NCBI GenBank assembly: GCA_021812745.1
Contig: JAKAMS010000133.1
Coordinates: forward strand, 1 to 6,988
DNA: 6,988 nucleotides
Direction of reading: 5' to 3'
Origin: Bacteroidota bacterium
GTDB taxonomy: Bacteria; Bacteroidota; Ignavibacteria; Ignavibacteriales; Melioribacteraceae
Shown here one piece after another: positions 1 to 6,046 of the stretch; within the stretch, counting starts at the first letter, position 1; each line of letters opens with the position of its first letter. The position numbers were made by a program, and so were the translations under genes. The notes beneath the pieces were generated by a model, which saw only the letters and a list, made by a program, of their open reading frames with translations, did no database searches and was not told the DNA's origin.

Positions 1-3000
1 TTGTGTTAAGACCTGTTTGATCTGAAAGCTTTGCGATTAATGTAAAGTCCGGGTTAACTAAATAAGAACTTGTAAAATTTACGTTGTCAAAATAGATTGC
101 TATATCCGGACCTTTACCGTCGCTCTTAGCACTAGGATTTGTACCGCCTACAATAATATTGTTTGTAAATCCAACGCCGTCAACGCTACTGTTGGAAATG
201 TAAGCAACTATCTTTCCGTTCTTATTTTCATAAGAAATATCTTTTGGAACGACAAACTCCGATTGGAAATCACCATTTGTAACGGTTGCCCTGCCTTTGT
301 AAATCAATCCGCCTTGAAGCGTAATTGTGTAATCCATCTCTTTTAATTCGAGAGAACGCTCGGAATCATAAACGCTAACAATCGCTTCTCCGTTGTATAA
401 ATTTTTTGTTCCGTCTGGATTTCTTACGGACCCTTTGATCTTAACTGGACCAAGCGCATTTAACTGAACAAAAGATTTTAAACTACTGCCATTCACAGAA
501 TCTATGGTTGTTTTCATCTGAGGTTCATCAAGACGTAAAGCCGGATCACCAAATAAGTGATACTTTTCATCATTTTCGTAATTGAGAAATTGTTTGGTAC
601 GAAAATACGCCGCACCAATTCTTGTAGGTAAGTTATTTACATCCCGCACTCTAAAAAGATTAGAATATAATGAATCGTTTATTTCAGCATTTGACCCGGA
701 AAATACAACCCGCGCAGCAGTAAAAGCCGCTACAGAGCCGCCGTCTCCTTTATTATTCATCAATTCTGTTGAGCTTTGAACTGCCGGATCGTCATATTTA
801 CCAAAGTCGCATGTTGCCGCCGTTAAGAAAAAATAATTTTGATTTACTAACTGCGGAATTGTAGTAGTTTTTTCAAAAACATTTTCGTGTGCCCAGACAC
901 CGGGATTGCCGTGTCCAATCCAATTTAAAATTAGAGTACCGTTATTAACTGCATCAATAATTGCTTTATTAACTGCCGGTTTTCTTCTTCCGGATCCTGT
1001 ATAGACAGTCGGATACGCCGCAAGATAAATTTTATCCAGGTCAAAATATTTTGGAATTTTATTGTTAGCTAAATTTTCCGACTGACTGGTATGAATGCTG
1101 CCATCATCTTGTCCTGCACCGGCAGGTCCGTCATCCGCAGCAAGAGTAATTGTATTACGCCATAATCCTTTTTCCAGTCCGGTTTCATACTTGATAACTT
1201 TAGCAACTACAATATCTGCATCTTGTGTAGTCTGAATATTCATTCTGCCTATTGCAAGATCAATCTTTCTATCGTCGCCGGAGACACGCACAAAGTAATC
1301 ATCCATTGGATAAGAGGAAATTTCATTCAACGATTCAGCAGTTTGATATGTTGGGATAAAATTCACATTTAATTTTTCGCTGTTGAGGTAATCATAATCT
1401 CCATCGCCAAATAATAGAACGTAAGAAGGTTTTACCTGCCAGTTCTCAAATGCATACTTAATAAAATCTCTAATGGCTGTAGGGTCTAGCACTCCGCCGG
1501 AAAATTCATTCATAATATCATCAACATAAAAAACTTGTGTTGATAATTTATATGGAGATTGACTTGAGCGGTACGAAGCATATTTTTCCGCTTGTGTTTT
1601 GAAATCACGCGGCGCTATTACAATCATTTCACTACCGGCTACATTACCGCGAAGATTTGAGTTGATAATTTTTGTTCCATTTGCCGGCACCTTAAAGCCA
1701 GATTGTCCTACAGCAAGATATTTGCTCACTTTGCCGGTGATTTCGCTTGACTGGAATCTTAATTGACCGCCGCTGATAGCAGCACCGCTAATAACTTTAA
1801 CATTCGAATAATCGGTTACATCAAATGTTTGAATTGTACTGTTGGAAAAATTACTAAGAGTGTACTCAATATTAGCGGTAGTATCTTTAGAAAAAAACAA
1901 AAGGTTATCGGAAATAGCGTTTAAAACTCTCTGATAATAAATTTCAAAATAATCGAGATATAACCTTTGCGCATCAGAGCTTGATGTGAGTGAAATTTTT
2001 AGATTACTGCGTTCTTGAGAAAGCGCTCCGTTAAAAGTTGCCGATTCGCTTCCCGGATCTTCTACACCATAAAGAAAATCTACAATGCCACCAATGGTTG
2101 TTGCATAAATTTGAGTACCGCTTTCCTGAACTAGAACTGAAACCGCAGGAGAGTTGCCATTAACAAATCTAAATTTATAATTGATCTTACTGGAGGGAAG
2201 TATTCCGGTCAGAGTATTTAAATATGGTCTGCTGCTCTTAGTAATAAGATCAAATTGATCACCGAGATAGTCTCTGCCTGATTTACCGATATTCACACTG
2301 TCTTTATCATTGCTCTTGAATGCAAATGTTGATTGCTGCTGGTAAGCATTAGAAATATTTAACGACGGCTTCTCGCTCATCCGTTTTCCATTTGTAGAAC
2401 TAATATTGAGCAGATAATAATTCTTTTTTGAATATGGTTGTTTAACTCGAATAATTTTCTTCTGATCTAAACTGTATTCCCAAAATTCCGGCGGTCTTCC
2501 GTAAAAGAGAATGTAATCGCTTGCATCAAATTTTCCGTCCTGCTCGCCAGACACGTAAATAGCATTTTCTATTGGCGCACTGCTTTTAGATAGACTAACT
2601 TGTTCCGGTAAAGAATAACCGCCATAGCCAAATATTTTTATCTTTCTCGGGTCTAGATTGTTAACATCTACTCCAAGCGTCTGCAAATAGTTTTTATCAA
2701 GTTTATAAATTCCCTCTTCCGGAGTTTCGATACGGTACCAATCGCCGTCTGCAAAAGCCGAAGCAGAAATTTTTTGAAGTTTCTTTTGAGCAACGCCCCA
2801 ATTTTTTGCAGCATCCCAATTGAGTACTACGGATTGAAGCATACTATCATTAATTATTTGAGTATTAACGCGCGACGGTGGAAAAGTGATCTTGAAAACT
2901 ATCTTCTTATATATTTTTATTGTGTTCGATTTGCCGTCAAATTGAACCGGATAAATATTTATTGTCTGAACAGGAAGATTTCTGACAAGTCCAAACTCTC

Positions 3001-3421
3001 CGAAAGAAATCAAGTCTGCTACTGAAGATGAACTATAATTATCGCCTTTAAGATATTTTTCAACAGTTCCGGCTGAGTCTTTTTCCAACTTCGGATTTGG
3101 CAAATATTTTCCGCTGAGCGTGGAGAAATCCGAACTGATAACCTGAATTGTATTTCCGATCTCAGATGGAACGCCAATATTTAATGCACGCACTTGAAGC
3201 TGAGGCAAACCTTGCTTCGAAAAGTTCTGGATGAATCCACCTAGAAGTTTTATTCTTACAAACTGTTCTCCTTGCGATGAAATTGTAGAAGTGTCGCCGT
3301 AAATTGGATGATATTCGAGGACAATAGAATTTAAATCTGAAGAAAGAATTTTAATGTCCTGGGCGGACAATATCAGATTTAAAACAAAAAAGAGAATGAT
3401 TAAAGAGAATTTAGTTTTCAT
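1..3421 (-). CDS. porU: PorU-like type IX secretion C25 peptidase (partial, C-terminus off window)
   Basis: The frame is open from the ATG at 3421-3419 to the left edge (1,140 codons, no stop). The protein starts with a signal peptide (MKTKFSLIILFFVLNLILSAQ), so it is exported across the inner membrane. A long beta-rich N-terminal region fills about residues 20-600. The C25 (gingipain) peptidase domain follows at about 620-960, with GDGDYDY near 672, the catalytic His in NWIGHG (His837), the catalytic Cys in TAATCDFG (Cys871) and the family's closing FGDPALRL near 955. The His-Cys spacing of 34 fits gingipain-type enzymes. An Ig-like region with a DGKGPDIAIYFD segment comes last. In the family, PorU is the outer-membrane sortase that removes the C-terminal signal of type IX cargo and attaches cargo to the cell surface; that role is inferred here from similarity. 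The catalytic Cys lies further from the N-terminus than I recall for Porphyromonas PorU, so the N-terminal region is long. No strong Shine-Dalgarno is seen, as is usual in Bacteroidota. A different secreted C25 peptidase is the main alternative. Confidence 0.88.
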   Translation of the reverse strand, partial: MKTKFSLIILFFVLNLILSAQDIKILSSDLNSIVLEYHPIYGDTSTISSQGEQFVRIKLLGGFIQNFSKQGLPQLQVRALNIGVPSEIGNTIQVISSDFSTLSGKYLPNPKLEKDSAGTVEKYLKGDNYSSSSVADLISFGEFGLVRNLPVQTINIYPVQFDGKSNTIKIYKKIVFKITFPPSRVNTQIINDSMLQSVVLNWDAAKNWGVAQKKLQKISASAFADGDWYRIETPEEGIYKLDKNYLQTLGVDVNNLDPRKIKIFGYGGYSLPEQVSLSKSSAPIENAIYVSGEQDGKFDASDYILFYGRPPEFWEYSLDQKKIIRVKQPYSKKNYYLLNISSTNGKRMSEKPSLNISNAYQQQSTFAFKSNDKDSVNIGKSGRDYLGDQFDLITKSSRPYLNTLTGILPSSKINYKFRFVNGNSPAVSVLVQESGTQIYATTIGGIVDFLYGVEDPGSESATFNGALSQERSNLKISLTSSSDAQRLYLDYFEIYYQRVLNAISDNLLFFSKDTTANIEYTLSNFSNSTIQTFDVTDYSNVKVISGAAISGGQLRFQSSEITGKVSKYLAVGQSGFKVPANGTKIINSNLRGNVAGSEMIVIAPRDFKTQAEKYASYRSSQSPYKLSTQVFYVDDIMNEFSGGVLDPTAIRDFIKYAFENWQVKPSYVLLFGDGDYDYLNSEKLNVNFIPTYQTAESLNEISSYPMDDYFVRVSGDDRKIDLAIGRMNIQTTQDADIVVAKVIKYETGLEKGLWRNTITLAADDGPAGAGQDDGSIHTSQSENLANNKIPKYFDLDKIYLAAYPTVYTGSGRRKPAVNKAIIDAVNNGTLILNWIGHGNPGVWAHENVFEKTTTIPQLVNQNYFFLTAATCDFGKYDDPAVQSSTELMNNKGDGGSVAAFTAARVVFSGSNAEINDSLYSNLFRVRDVNNLPTRIGAAYFRTKQFLNYENDEKYHLFGDPALRLDEPQMKTTIDSVNGSSLKSFVQLNALGPVKIKGSVRNPDGTKNLYNGEAIVSVYDSERSLELKEMDYTITLQGGLIYKGRATVTNGDFQSEFVVPKDISYENKNGKIVAYISNSSVDGVGFTNNIIVGGTNPSAKSDGKGPDIAIYFDNVNFTSSYLVNPDFTLIAKLSDQTGLNT

Positions 3422-3527
3422 CGCGCTATTGAAAATAAAGTTAAGTTTTTAAAATTTTATTGCTGAATATGATATTCAAAAGCGGTAAACAAACTCTCTA
3501 TAATTTTTCTCCATTTTTACGGGGCAA

Positions 3528-3556
3528 AATTTAGGGAAGATACAACCACTTGTCAA
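3528..3556 (-). promoter_or_regulatory. Putative promoter of porU-like gene
   Basis: Read on the minus strand, TTGACA (3556-3551) is followed after 17 bases by TAAATT (3533-3528), which continues as TAAATTTTG and so also resembles the Bacteroidota -7 element TAnnTTTG. The start codon lies about 105 bases further on, giving a long AT-rich leader. The rest of the gap between the peptidase and the HD gene (3422-3719, just under 300 bases) shows only this promoter, the terminator of the neighbouring operon and a short TGATAT-CAA-ATATCA hairpin at 3640-3654; I see no gene in it. Confidence 0.45.
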
Positions 3557-3692
3557 GTCAATTAATCATATTCTCATATTTTGATGTCAATCTGTGACCT
3601 GAATTATTTCCCTCGTGACTTCGATCAGTCGTTCTGTCTTGATATCAAATATCAGAAGAAGTCTGCCTACAAACAAACATTGTCGTTATTAT

Positions 3693-3735
3693 AAAAAGTC
3701 CAGCGCTAATTATCCGATGTTATAATCCTAGCGCT
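3693..3735 (-). terminator. Intrinsic terminator of the ferredoxin-nth-HD operon
   Basis: On the minus strand, AGCGCTA (3735-3729), a two-base bulge and ATTAT pair with ATAAT and TAGCGCT (3713-3702) around an 8-base loop. The hairpin is followed by GGAC and five T residues (3697-3693). One arm contains the last codons of the HD gene and its TAA lies at the stem-loop junction, so the terminator overlaps the coding end. On the plus strand the same hairpin is followed by a T-rich run, so it could also stop transcription in that direction. Confidence 0.72.
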
Positions 3736-4289
3736 TCTTTATTTTTTTTCATAGCATTAATGCAAAATTGAATATGCTCATCAAGAGCAACTCCAAGTTC
3801 TTCGGCTCCCTTAGTAATATCCTCGCGGTTCACGGCTCTGGCAAAAGCTTTATCTTTCATCTTTTTGAGAACTGATTTCAATTCAACTTCATCAATACTT
3901 CTGCTAGGTCTAACATAAGTAACTGCTGTTAAAAATCCGGCTAATTCATCGCAAGCAAAAAGTGTTTTCTTTAACAATGTTTCTCTCGGAATGTTTGTGT
4001 ATTCCGCATGAGACATAATAGCGTTCCGGAATTCTTCATCAAATCCTTTCTCTTTCAAAATCTCATTTCCTTTAAAAGGATGCTCTTCTGCCGTTGGATA
4101 TTTTTCATAATCAAAATCATGAAGCAGAGCAACATTCCCCCAATACTCAATATCTTCATTAAACTTTTCAGCGTAAGCTCTAACACAAGTTTCAACAGCT
4201 AAAGCATGTTTTAACAAACTATCGCTCTTGGTGTAATCATTAAGAATCTCCAAACAGAAATTGCGGTCTCTCATTTTTCCTGAATTCAT
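3720..4289 (-). CDS. HD-superfamily (HDIG-type) predicted hydrolase
   Basis: A 189-residue cytoplasmic protein with the metal-binding signature of the HD phosphohydrolase superfamily: His28 (LLKHALAVE), His57-Asp58 (ALLHDFDYEKYP), His94 (SHAEY) and Asp114 (CDELAGF). Length and motif spacing fit the small stand-alone HD hydrolases of about 190 residues described as predicted hydrolases. Family members cut phosphate esters or nucleotides using a divalent metal; the substrate here is unknown. I chose the ATG at 4289-4287 because it overlaps the TGA of nth (ATGA) and is preceded by GGAG at 4300-4297 with a 7-base spacing. A longer frame beginning at 4343 would read back through the end of nth in another frame and is unlikely. 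It is the last gene of the operon with nth and the ferredoxin, which suggests but does not prove a role in nucleotide or DNA maintenance. Confidence 0.85.
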   Translation of the reverse strand: MNSGKMRDRNFCLEILNDYTKSDSLLKHALAVETCVRAYAEKFNEDIEYWGNVALLHDFDYEKYPTAEEHPFKGNEILKEKGFDEEFRNAIMSHAEYTNIPRETLLKKTLFACDELAGFLTAVTYVRPSRSIDEVELKSVLKKMKDKAFARAVNREDITKGAEELGVALDEHIQFCINAMKKNKEALGL

Positions 4290-4942
4290 TTTTTTACTCC
4301 GCTCTTTGGATTGTAAGAAGGACATAAATCCGCCAGAACGCAAACATTACATTGTGGGCGGCGTGCAAAACAAACATTTCTTCCATGAGTAGCAAGCCAA
4401 TGCGATGCATTGATCCAATAACTTTCCGGTAACAATTCTTTCAAACGGTATTCAATTTTTTCGGGATCAGGTGATTGAACAAAGCCAAGCAAATTCGATA
4501 ACCGTTTAACATGTGTGTCAACTGCAATTGAAGGAATGCCAAAAGCATTTCCTGCAACAACAGAAGCTGTCTTTCTGCCTACACCGGAAAGTTTAGTCAA
4601 CGCATCAAAATCTTTTGGAACTTTTCCATTATGTTTTTCGATCAGTTGTGCGCAGCAATTACGTATGCTCTTAGCTTTCTGTCTGTAAAACCCGGTAGAG
4701 AAAATATCTTTTTCAAGTTCTGAACTGTCAACTTTTAGGTAGTCCTCAGGCTTTTTGTATTTCTTAAAAAGATTTTTTGTTACAATGTTTACTCTCTCAT
4801 CTGTACATTGTGCCGAAAGGATTGTGGATATTAATAATTGAAAAGGAGAAGAATAGTCAAGTGCCGGGCGAACCGCAGGATATTCTTTCCCGAGAAGGTC
4901 AAAAATCTTTTTTGCATATTTTTTATCTGCCGGATCAATCAT
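4286..4942 (-). CDS. nth: Endonuclease III (DNA glycosylase/AP lyase)
   Basis: A 218-residue protein, full length for the family. It carries the helix-hairpin-helix motif LSGVGRKTA (residues 118-126) with the catalytic Lys124, the catalytic Asp142 in AVDTHV, and a C-terminal [4Fe-4S] cluster motif C-X6-C-X2-C-X5-C (Cys191, 198, 201, 207). The early LLISTILSAQCTD segment (36-48) is also typical. The enzyme removes oxidised pyrimidines from DNA and nicks the abasic site in base excision repair. The start at 4942 overlaps the end of the upstream ferredoxin gene by 8 bases, with an AAGAAG-type ribosome site inside that gene. The TGA overlaps the ATG of the HD gene. No key residue is missing. MutY is excluded because the protein is short and has Lys at the catalytic HhH position. 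Confidence 0.97.
   Translation of the reverse strand: MIDPADKKYAKKIFDLLGKEYPAVRPALDYSSPFQLLISTILSAQCTDERVNIVTKNLFKKYKKPEDYLKVDSSELEKDIFSTGFYRQKAKSIRNCCAQLIEKHNGKVPKDFDALTKLSGVGRKTASVVAGNAFGIPSIAVDTHVKRLSNLLGFVQSPDPEKIEYRLKELLPESYWINASHWLATHGRNVCFARRPQCNVCVLADLCPSYNPKSGVKK
4297..4300 (-). promoter_or_regulatory. Ribosome binding site of HD hydrolase
   Basis: GGAG on the minus strand stands 7 bases before the ATG at 4289, inside the 3' end of nth. It decides the start codon of the HD gene and supports reinitiation across the ATGA overlap. Confidence 0.6.
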
Positions 4943-5264
4943 TTCTTAAAAACTTCTTAATAAGTAATCTTTCCACAGGCTTATTATTAATTAGATGATT
5001 CTGAATAATTTCTTCAACATCTTCAATCTTGACCCCGCCGTACCAAATTTGTTCCGGATAAACTACAATGCTTGGACCAAACGCGCAAGCATCTAAACAG
5101 CCGGTTCCATTTGCACGCATTTTTTTATTTAGTCCCAATTCTTTAAGCCGTTTCTTAAAAAGATCGCGTATTTCTAACGAGCCCTTTTCGGAACAACAGC
5201 CGCGTGGATCATTAGGGTCTCTTTTGTTTTCACAAATGAAAATATGTTTTTCGTATCTAGACAT
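4935..5264 (-). CDS. Thioredoxin-like [2Fe-2S] ferredoxin
   Basis: A 109-residue protein of the thioredoxin-fold [2Fe-2S] ferredoxin family, related to the NuoE-type fold and to the Aquifex-type Fd4. The cluster ligands are visible as Cys11 (HIFICEN), Cys24 (RGCCSEKGS; Cys23 is adjacent), Cys56 and Cys60 (GTGCLDACAFGP). The segment VVYPEQIWYGGVKIEDVEEIIQNHL followed by NNKPVERLLI is the usual C-terminal half of this family. It probably carries single electrons in the cytoplasm; the partner is not known. It is the first gene of the operon with nth and the HD hydrolase and overlaps nth by 8 bases. The ATG at 5264-5262 gives the normal family N-terminus; the upstream GGA is a weak ribosome site. 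Confidence 0.92.
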   Translation of the reverse strand: MSRYEKHIFICENKRDPNDPRGCCSEKGSLEIRDLFKKRLKELGLNKKMRANGTGCLDACAFGPSIVVYPEQIWYGGVKIEDVEEIIQNHLINNKPVERLLIKKFLRND

Positions 5265-5287
5265 AAGTATTGTCCAAAATGAAAAAA

Positions 5288-5318
5288 GAAATTTATTTAC
5301 CGACTAATATTAAACAAA
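5288..5318 (-). promoter_or_regulatory. Bacteroidota-type promoter of ferredoxin-nth-HD operon
   Basis: On the minus strand TTTG (5318-5315) is followed after exactly 19 bases by TAAATTTC (5295-5288), one mismatch from the Bacteroidota -33/-7 pattern TTTG-N19-TAnnTTTG. Transcription would start near 5281, about 17 bases before the ATG. The -33 box lies in the T-tract of the upstream terminator. Confidence 0.6.
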
Positions 5319-5341
5319 AAAGGGAAACAAATAATTTCCCT
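5315..5341 (-). terminator. Intrinsic terminator of the tRNA-Glu/GIY-YIG unit
   Basis: Minus-strand AGGGAAA (5341-5335) pairs perfectly with TTTCCCT (5327-5321) around a 7-base loop, and T residues continue to 5316. It ends transcription coming from the tRNA and nuclease before the ferredoxin promoter. It lies five bases beyond the displaced tRNA 3' end, so it was probably the tRNA's own terminator before the nuclease gene arrived. Confidence 0.75.
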
Positions 5342-5345
5342 ATTA

Positions 5346-5405
5346 GTAGCGCGTACGGGGGTCCTCCATCGGAGTCCCTTCGGGAGAACCCGTGATCTCC
5401 GCCTT
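5346..5405 (-). pseudogene. Displaced 3'-half copy of tRNA-Glu with insertion
   Basis: The 18 bases 5346-5363 are identical to 5674-5691 and the 20 bases 5386-5405 are identical to 5692-5711 in the intact tRNA-Glu gene. Together they cover the tRNA from the last anticodon-loop bases through anticodon stem, variable region, T-arm and acceptor strand to the discriminator, plus one flanking base. The 5' half is missing and 22 extra bases (5364-5385) sit in the T-loop, so it cannot make a tRNA. The copy begins three bases past the stop codon of the GIY-YIG gene. Perfect identity outside the insertion implies a recent duplication or active sequence exchange. Confidence 0.88.
5364..5385 (-). repeat. 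Tandem mini-hairpin insertion in the displaced tRNA T-loop
   Basis: Read on the minus strand, the 22 extra bases split into two 11-base hairpins, TCCC-GAA-GGGA and CTCC-GAT-GGAG. Each has a perfect 4-bp stem and a 3-base loop. The insertion point is unambiguous by comparison with the intact tRNA. Its function is unknown; it could be an element end, a small insertion repeat or a block to tRNA folding. Confidence 0.75.
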
Positions 5406-5408
5406 ATT

Positions 5409-5648
5409 TTAAATTATTCCCTTCTCTTTTAGCCAGTTATATCCATCAATTGTCTTGAAAAATCTCTCCCTTTTAAAAGCTTCTTTCCTTGTAGCGAATT
5501 CTTCAAAATAGTGCAATTTATAAGGTCTATGCCCCTTAGTATATTTAACTTTTCCATTATTATGTTCCATTAATCTACACTCTAAATCCTTTGTTGATCC
5601 ATAGTAATAGGTACCATCCTTGGTACTTCTTAATATATAAGCAAACAT
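5409..5648 (-). CDS. Solo GIY-YIG nuclease
   Basis: A 79-residue protein that is almost only a GIY-YIG nuclease domain. It shows MFAYILRSTKDGTYYYGST (Tyr4 and Tyr16 at the two signature strands, with variant first and second motifs), Arg25 and His29 in ECRLMEHNNG, YTKGHRP, and Glu61 in AFKRERFFK as the likely metal ligand. This resembles the small stand-alone GIY-YIG (UrvC-like/UPF0213-type) proteins. The domain cuts DNA with one divalent metal; target unknown. I chose the ATG at 5648 because it gives the normal domain start; the frame stays open upstream to 5789 but would then translate the whole tRNA-Glu gene. A weak AAGG lies 12 bases before the start. It has no obvious promoter of its own and probably depends on readthrough from the tRNA. 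It is bracketed by the tRNA and a copy of its 3' half, suggesting a mobile, tRNA-directed gene. Confidence 0.88.
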   Translation of the reverse strand: MFAYILRSTKDGTYYYGSTKDLECRLMEHNNGKVKYTKGHRPYKLHYFEEFATRKEAFKRERFFKTIDGYNWLKEKGII

Positions 5649-5674
5649 CAACAGAACTGACCTTAAAAAAAGTG

Positions 5675-5748
5675 TAGCGCGTACGGGGGTCGAACCCGTG
5701 ATCTCCGCCTTGAGAGGGCGGCGTCCTGGACCACTAGACGAACGCGCC
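5675..5748 (-). tRNA. tRNA-Glu (anticodon CTC)
   Basis: The 74-base cloverleaf folds fully: acceptor GGCGCGT/ACGCGCT (with a G1-U72 wobble), D-arm GTCTAGTGGTCCAGGAC, anticodon stem CCGCC/GGCGG with loop CTCTCAA (anticodon CTC, reads GAG), T-arm ACGGG-TTCGACC-CCCGT, and discriminator A. CCA is not encoded. Seven T residues follow at 5671-5665, three bases after the 3' end, and may cause partial termination before the nuclease gene. The 3' half from 5711 is duplicated at 5346-5405. Confidence 0.96.
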
Positions 5749-5766
5749 ATTTGATTTAATGCTGTG

Positions 5767-5797
5767 CAAAAATAACTCAATGAGCGCAATAAACAAA
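5767..5797 (-). promoter_or_regulatory. Bacteroidota-type promoter of tRNA-Glu
   Basis: On the minus strand TTTG (5797-5794), 19 bases, then TATTTTTG (5774-5767), an exact match to TTTG-N19-TAnnTTTG. Transcription would start near 5760, about 12 bases before the tRNA 5' end. The same transcript would carry the GIY-YIG gene and the tRNA remnant as far as the terminator at 5341-5315. Confidence 0.7.
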
Positions 5798-5946
5798 AGA
5801 TTACTTCACACTAAGTTTTTGTTAAAATTTTTGTGCAGGTCACGAAACTTGGCTCCGTCATCATAAATTTTTCTACAAGAAATTGAATCCGGCTCTGGCT
5901 ATTCAACTACCTGCGTTTTTTTACGATATTATTGAGATAGAATGGC

Positions 5947-5983
5947 AATTTTAGTTTATTTTTTAATTCAACCGACTAAAATT
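5947..5983. repeat. 9-bp perfect inverted repeat
   Basis: AATTTTAGT (5947-5955) and ACTAAAATT (5975-5983) are perfect inverted copies 19 bases apart. A further related AATTTTTTAGT follows at about 5994-6004. No T-tract suitable for termination directly follows the hairpin. It may be a weak structure or a regulatory site; in DNA this AT-rich, chance is possible. Confidence 0.3.
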
Positions 5984-6033
5984 ATCAGCACTAATTTTTT
6001 AGTTACTTTCCTCTTTATATAAGTGGCAAAACT

Positions 6034-6046
6034 TTGTAATTTACAA
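6034..6046. promoter_or_regulatory. Possible operator palindrome
   Basis: TTGTAA-T-TTACAA is a perfect 6-bp inverted repeat with one central base, 200 bases upstream of the sensor gene. It has the size and symmetry of a dimeric regulator site, but the regulator is unknown and chance occurrence cannot be excluded. Confidence 0.25.

Larger units (their letters stand above)
5346..5711 (-). mobile_element. Putative tRNA-Glu-associated GIY-YIG micro-element
   Basis: The GIY-YIG gene lies between two directly repeated tRNA-Glu 3' halves: 5674-5711 inside the intact gene and 5346-5405 as the displaced copy. The repeat unit is about 306-328 bases. The order (intact tRNA, nuclease, tRNA remnant, old terminator) is what insertion into a tRNA with replacement of its 3' half would leave. 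There is no integrase or transposase, so the nuclease itself is the only candidate for mobilisation. The boundaries are those of the repeats; the mobile behaviour is inferred. Confidence 0.6.

Noticed and set aside
582..779. Plus-strand open frame of 65 codons
   Set aside because: It lies fully antisense to the catalytic domain of the PorU-like gene and has no recognisable domain.
2774..3025. Plus-strand open frame of 83 codons
   Set aside because: It is antisense to the N-terminal region of the PorU-like gene; composition and lack of motifs suggest chance.
4008..4202. Plus-strand open frame of 64 codons
   Set aside because: Antisense to the HD motif region of the hydrolase gene, which is clearly the real gene.
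4290..4343. Upstream start for the HD hydrolase adding 18 residues
   Set aside because: The added part overlaps the end of nth in another frame; the ATGA overlap with GGAG spaced 7 bases away favours 4289.
4777..5307. Plus-strand open frames at 4777-4998 and 5068-5307
   Set aside because: Both are antisense to nth and the ferredoxin gene, whose cluster and active-site motifs are intact.
5346..5711. Two-repeat CRISPR-like arrangement
   Set aside because: The repeat is the tRNA 3' half and the spacer is a nuclease gene, so it is not an array.
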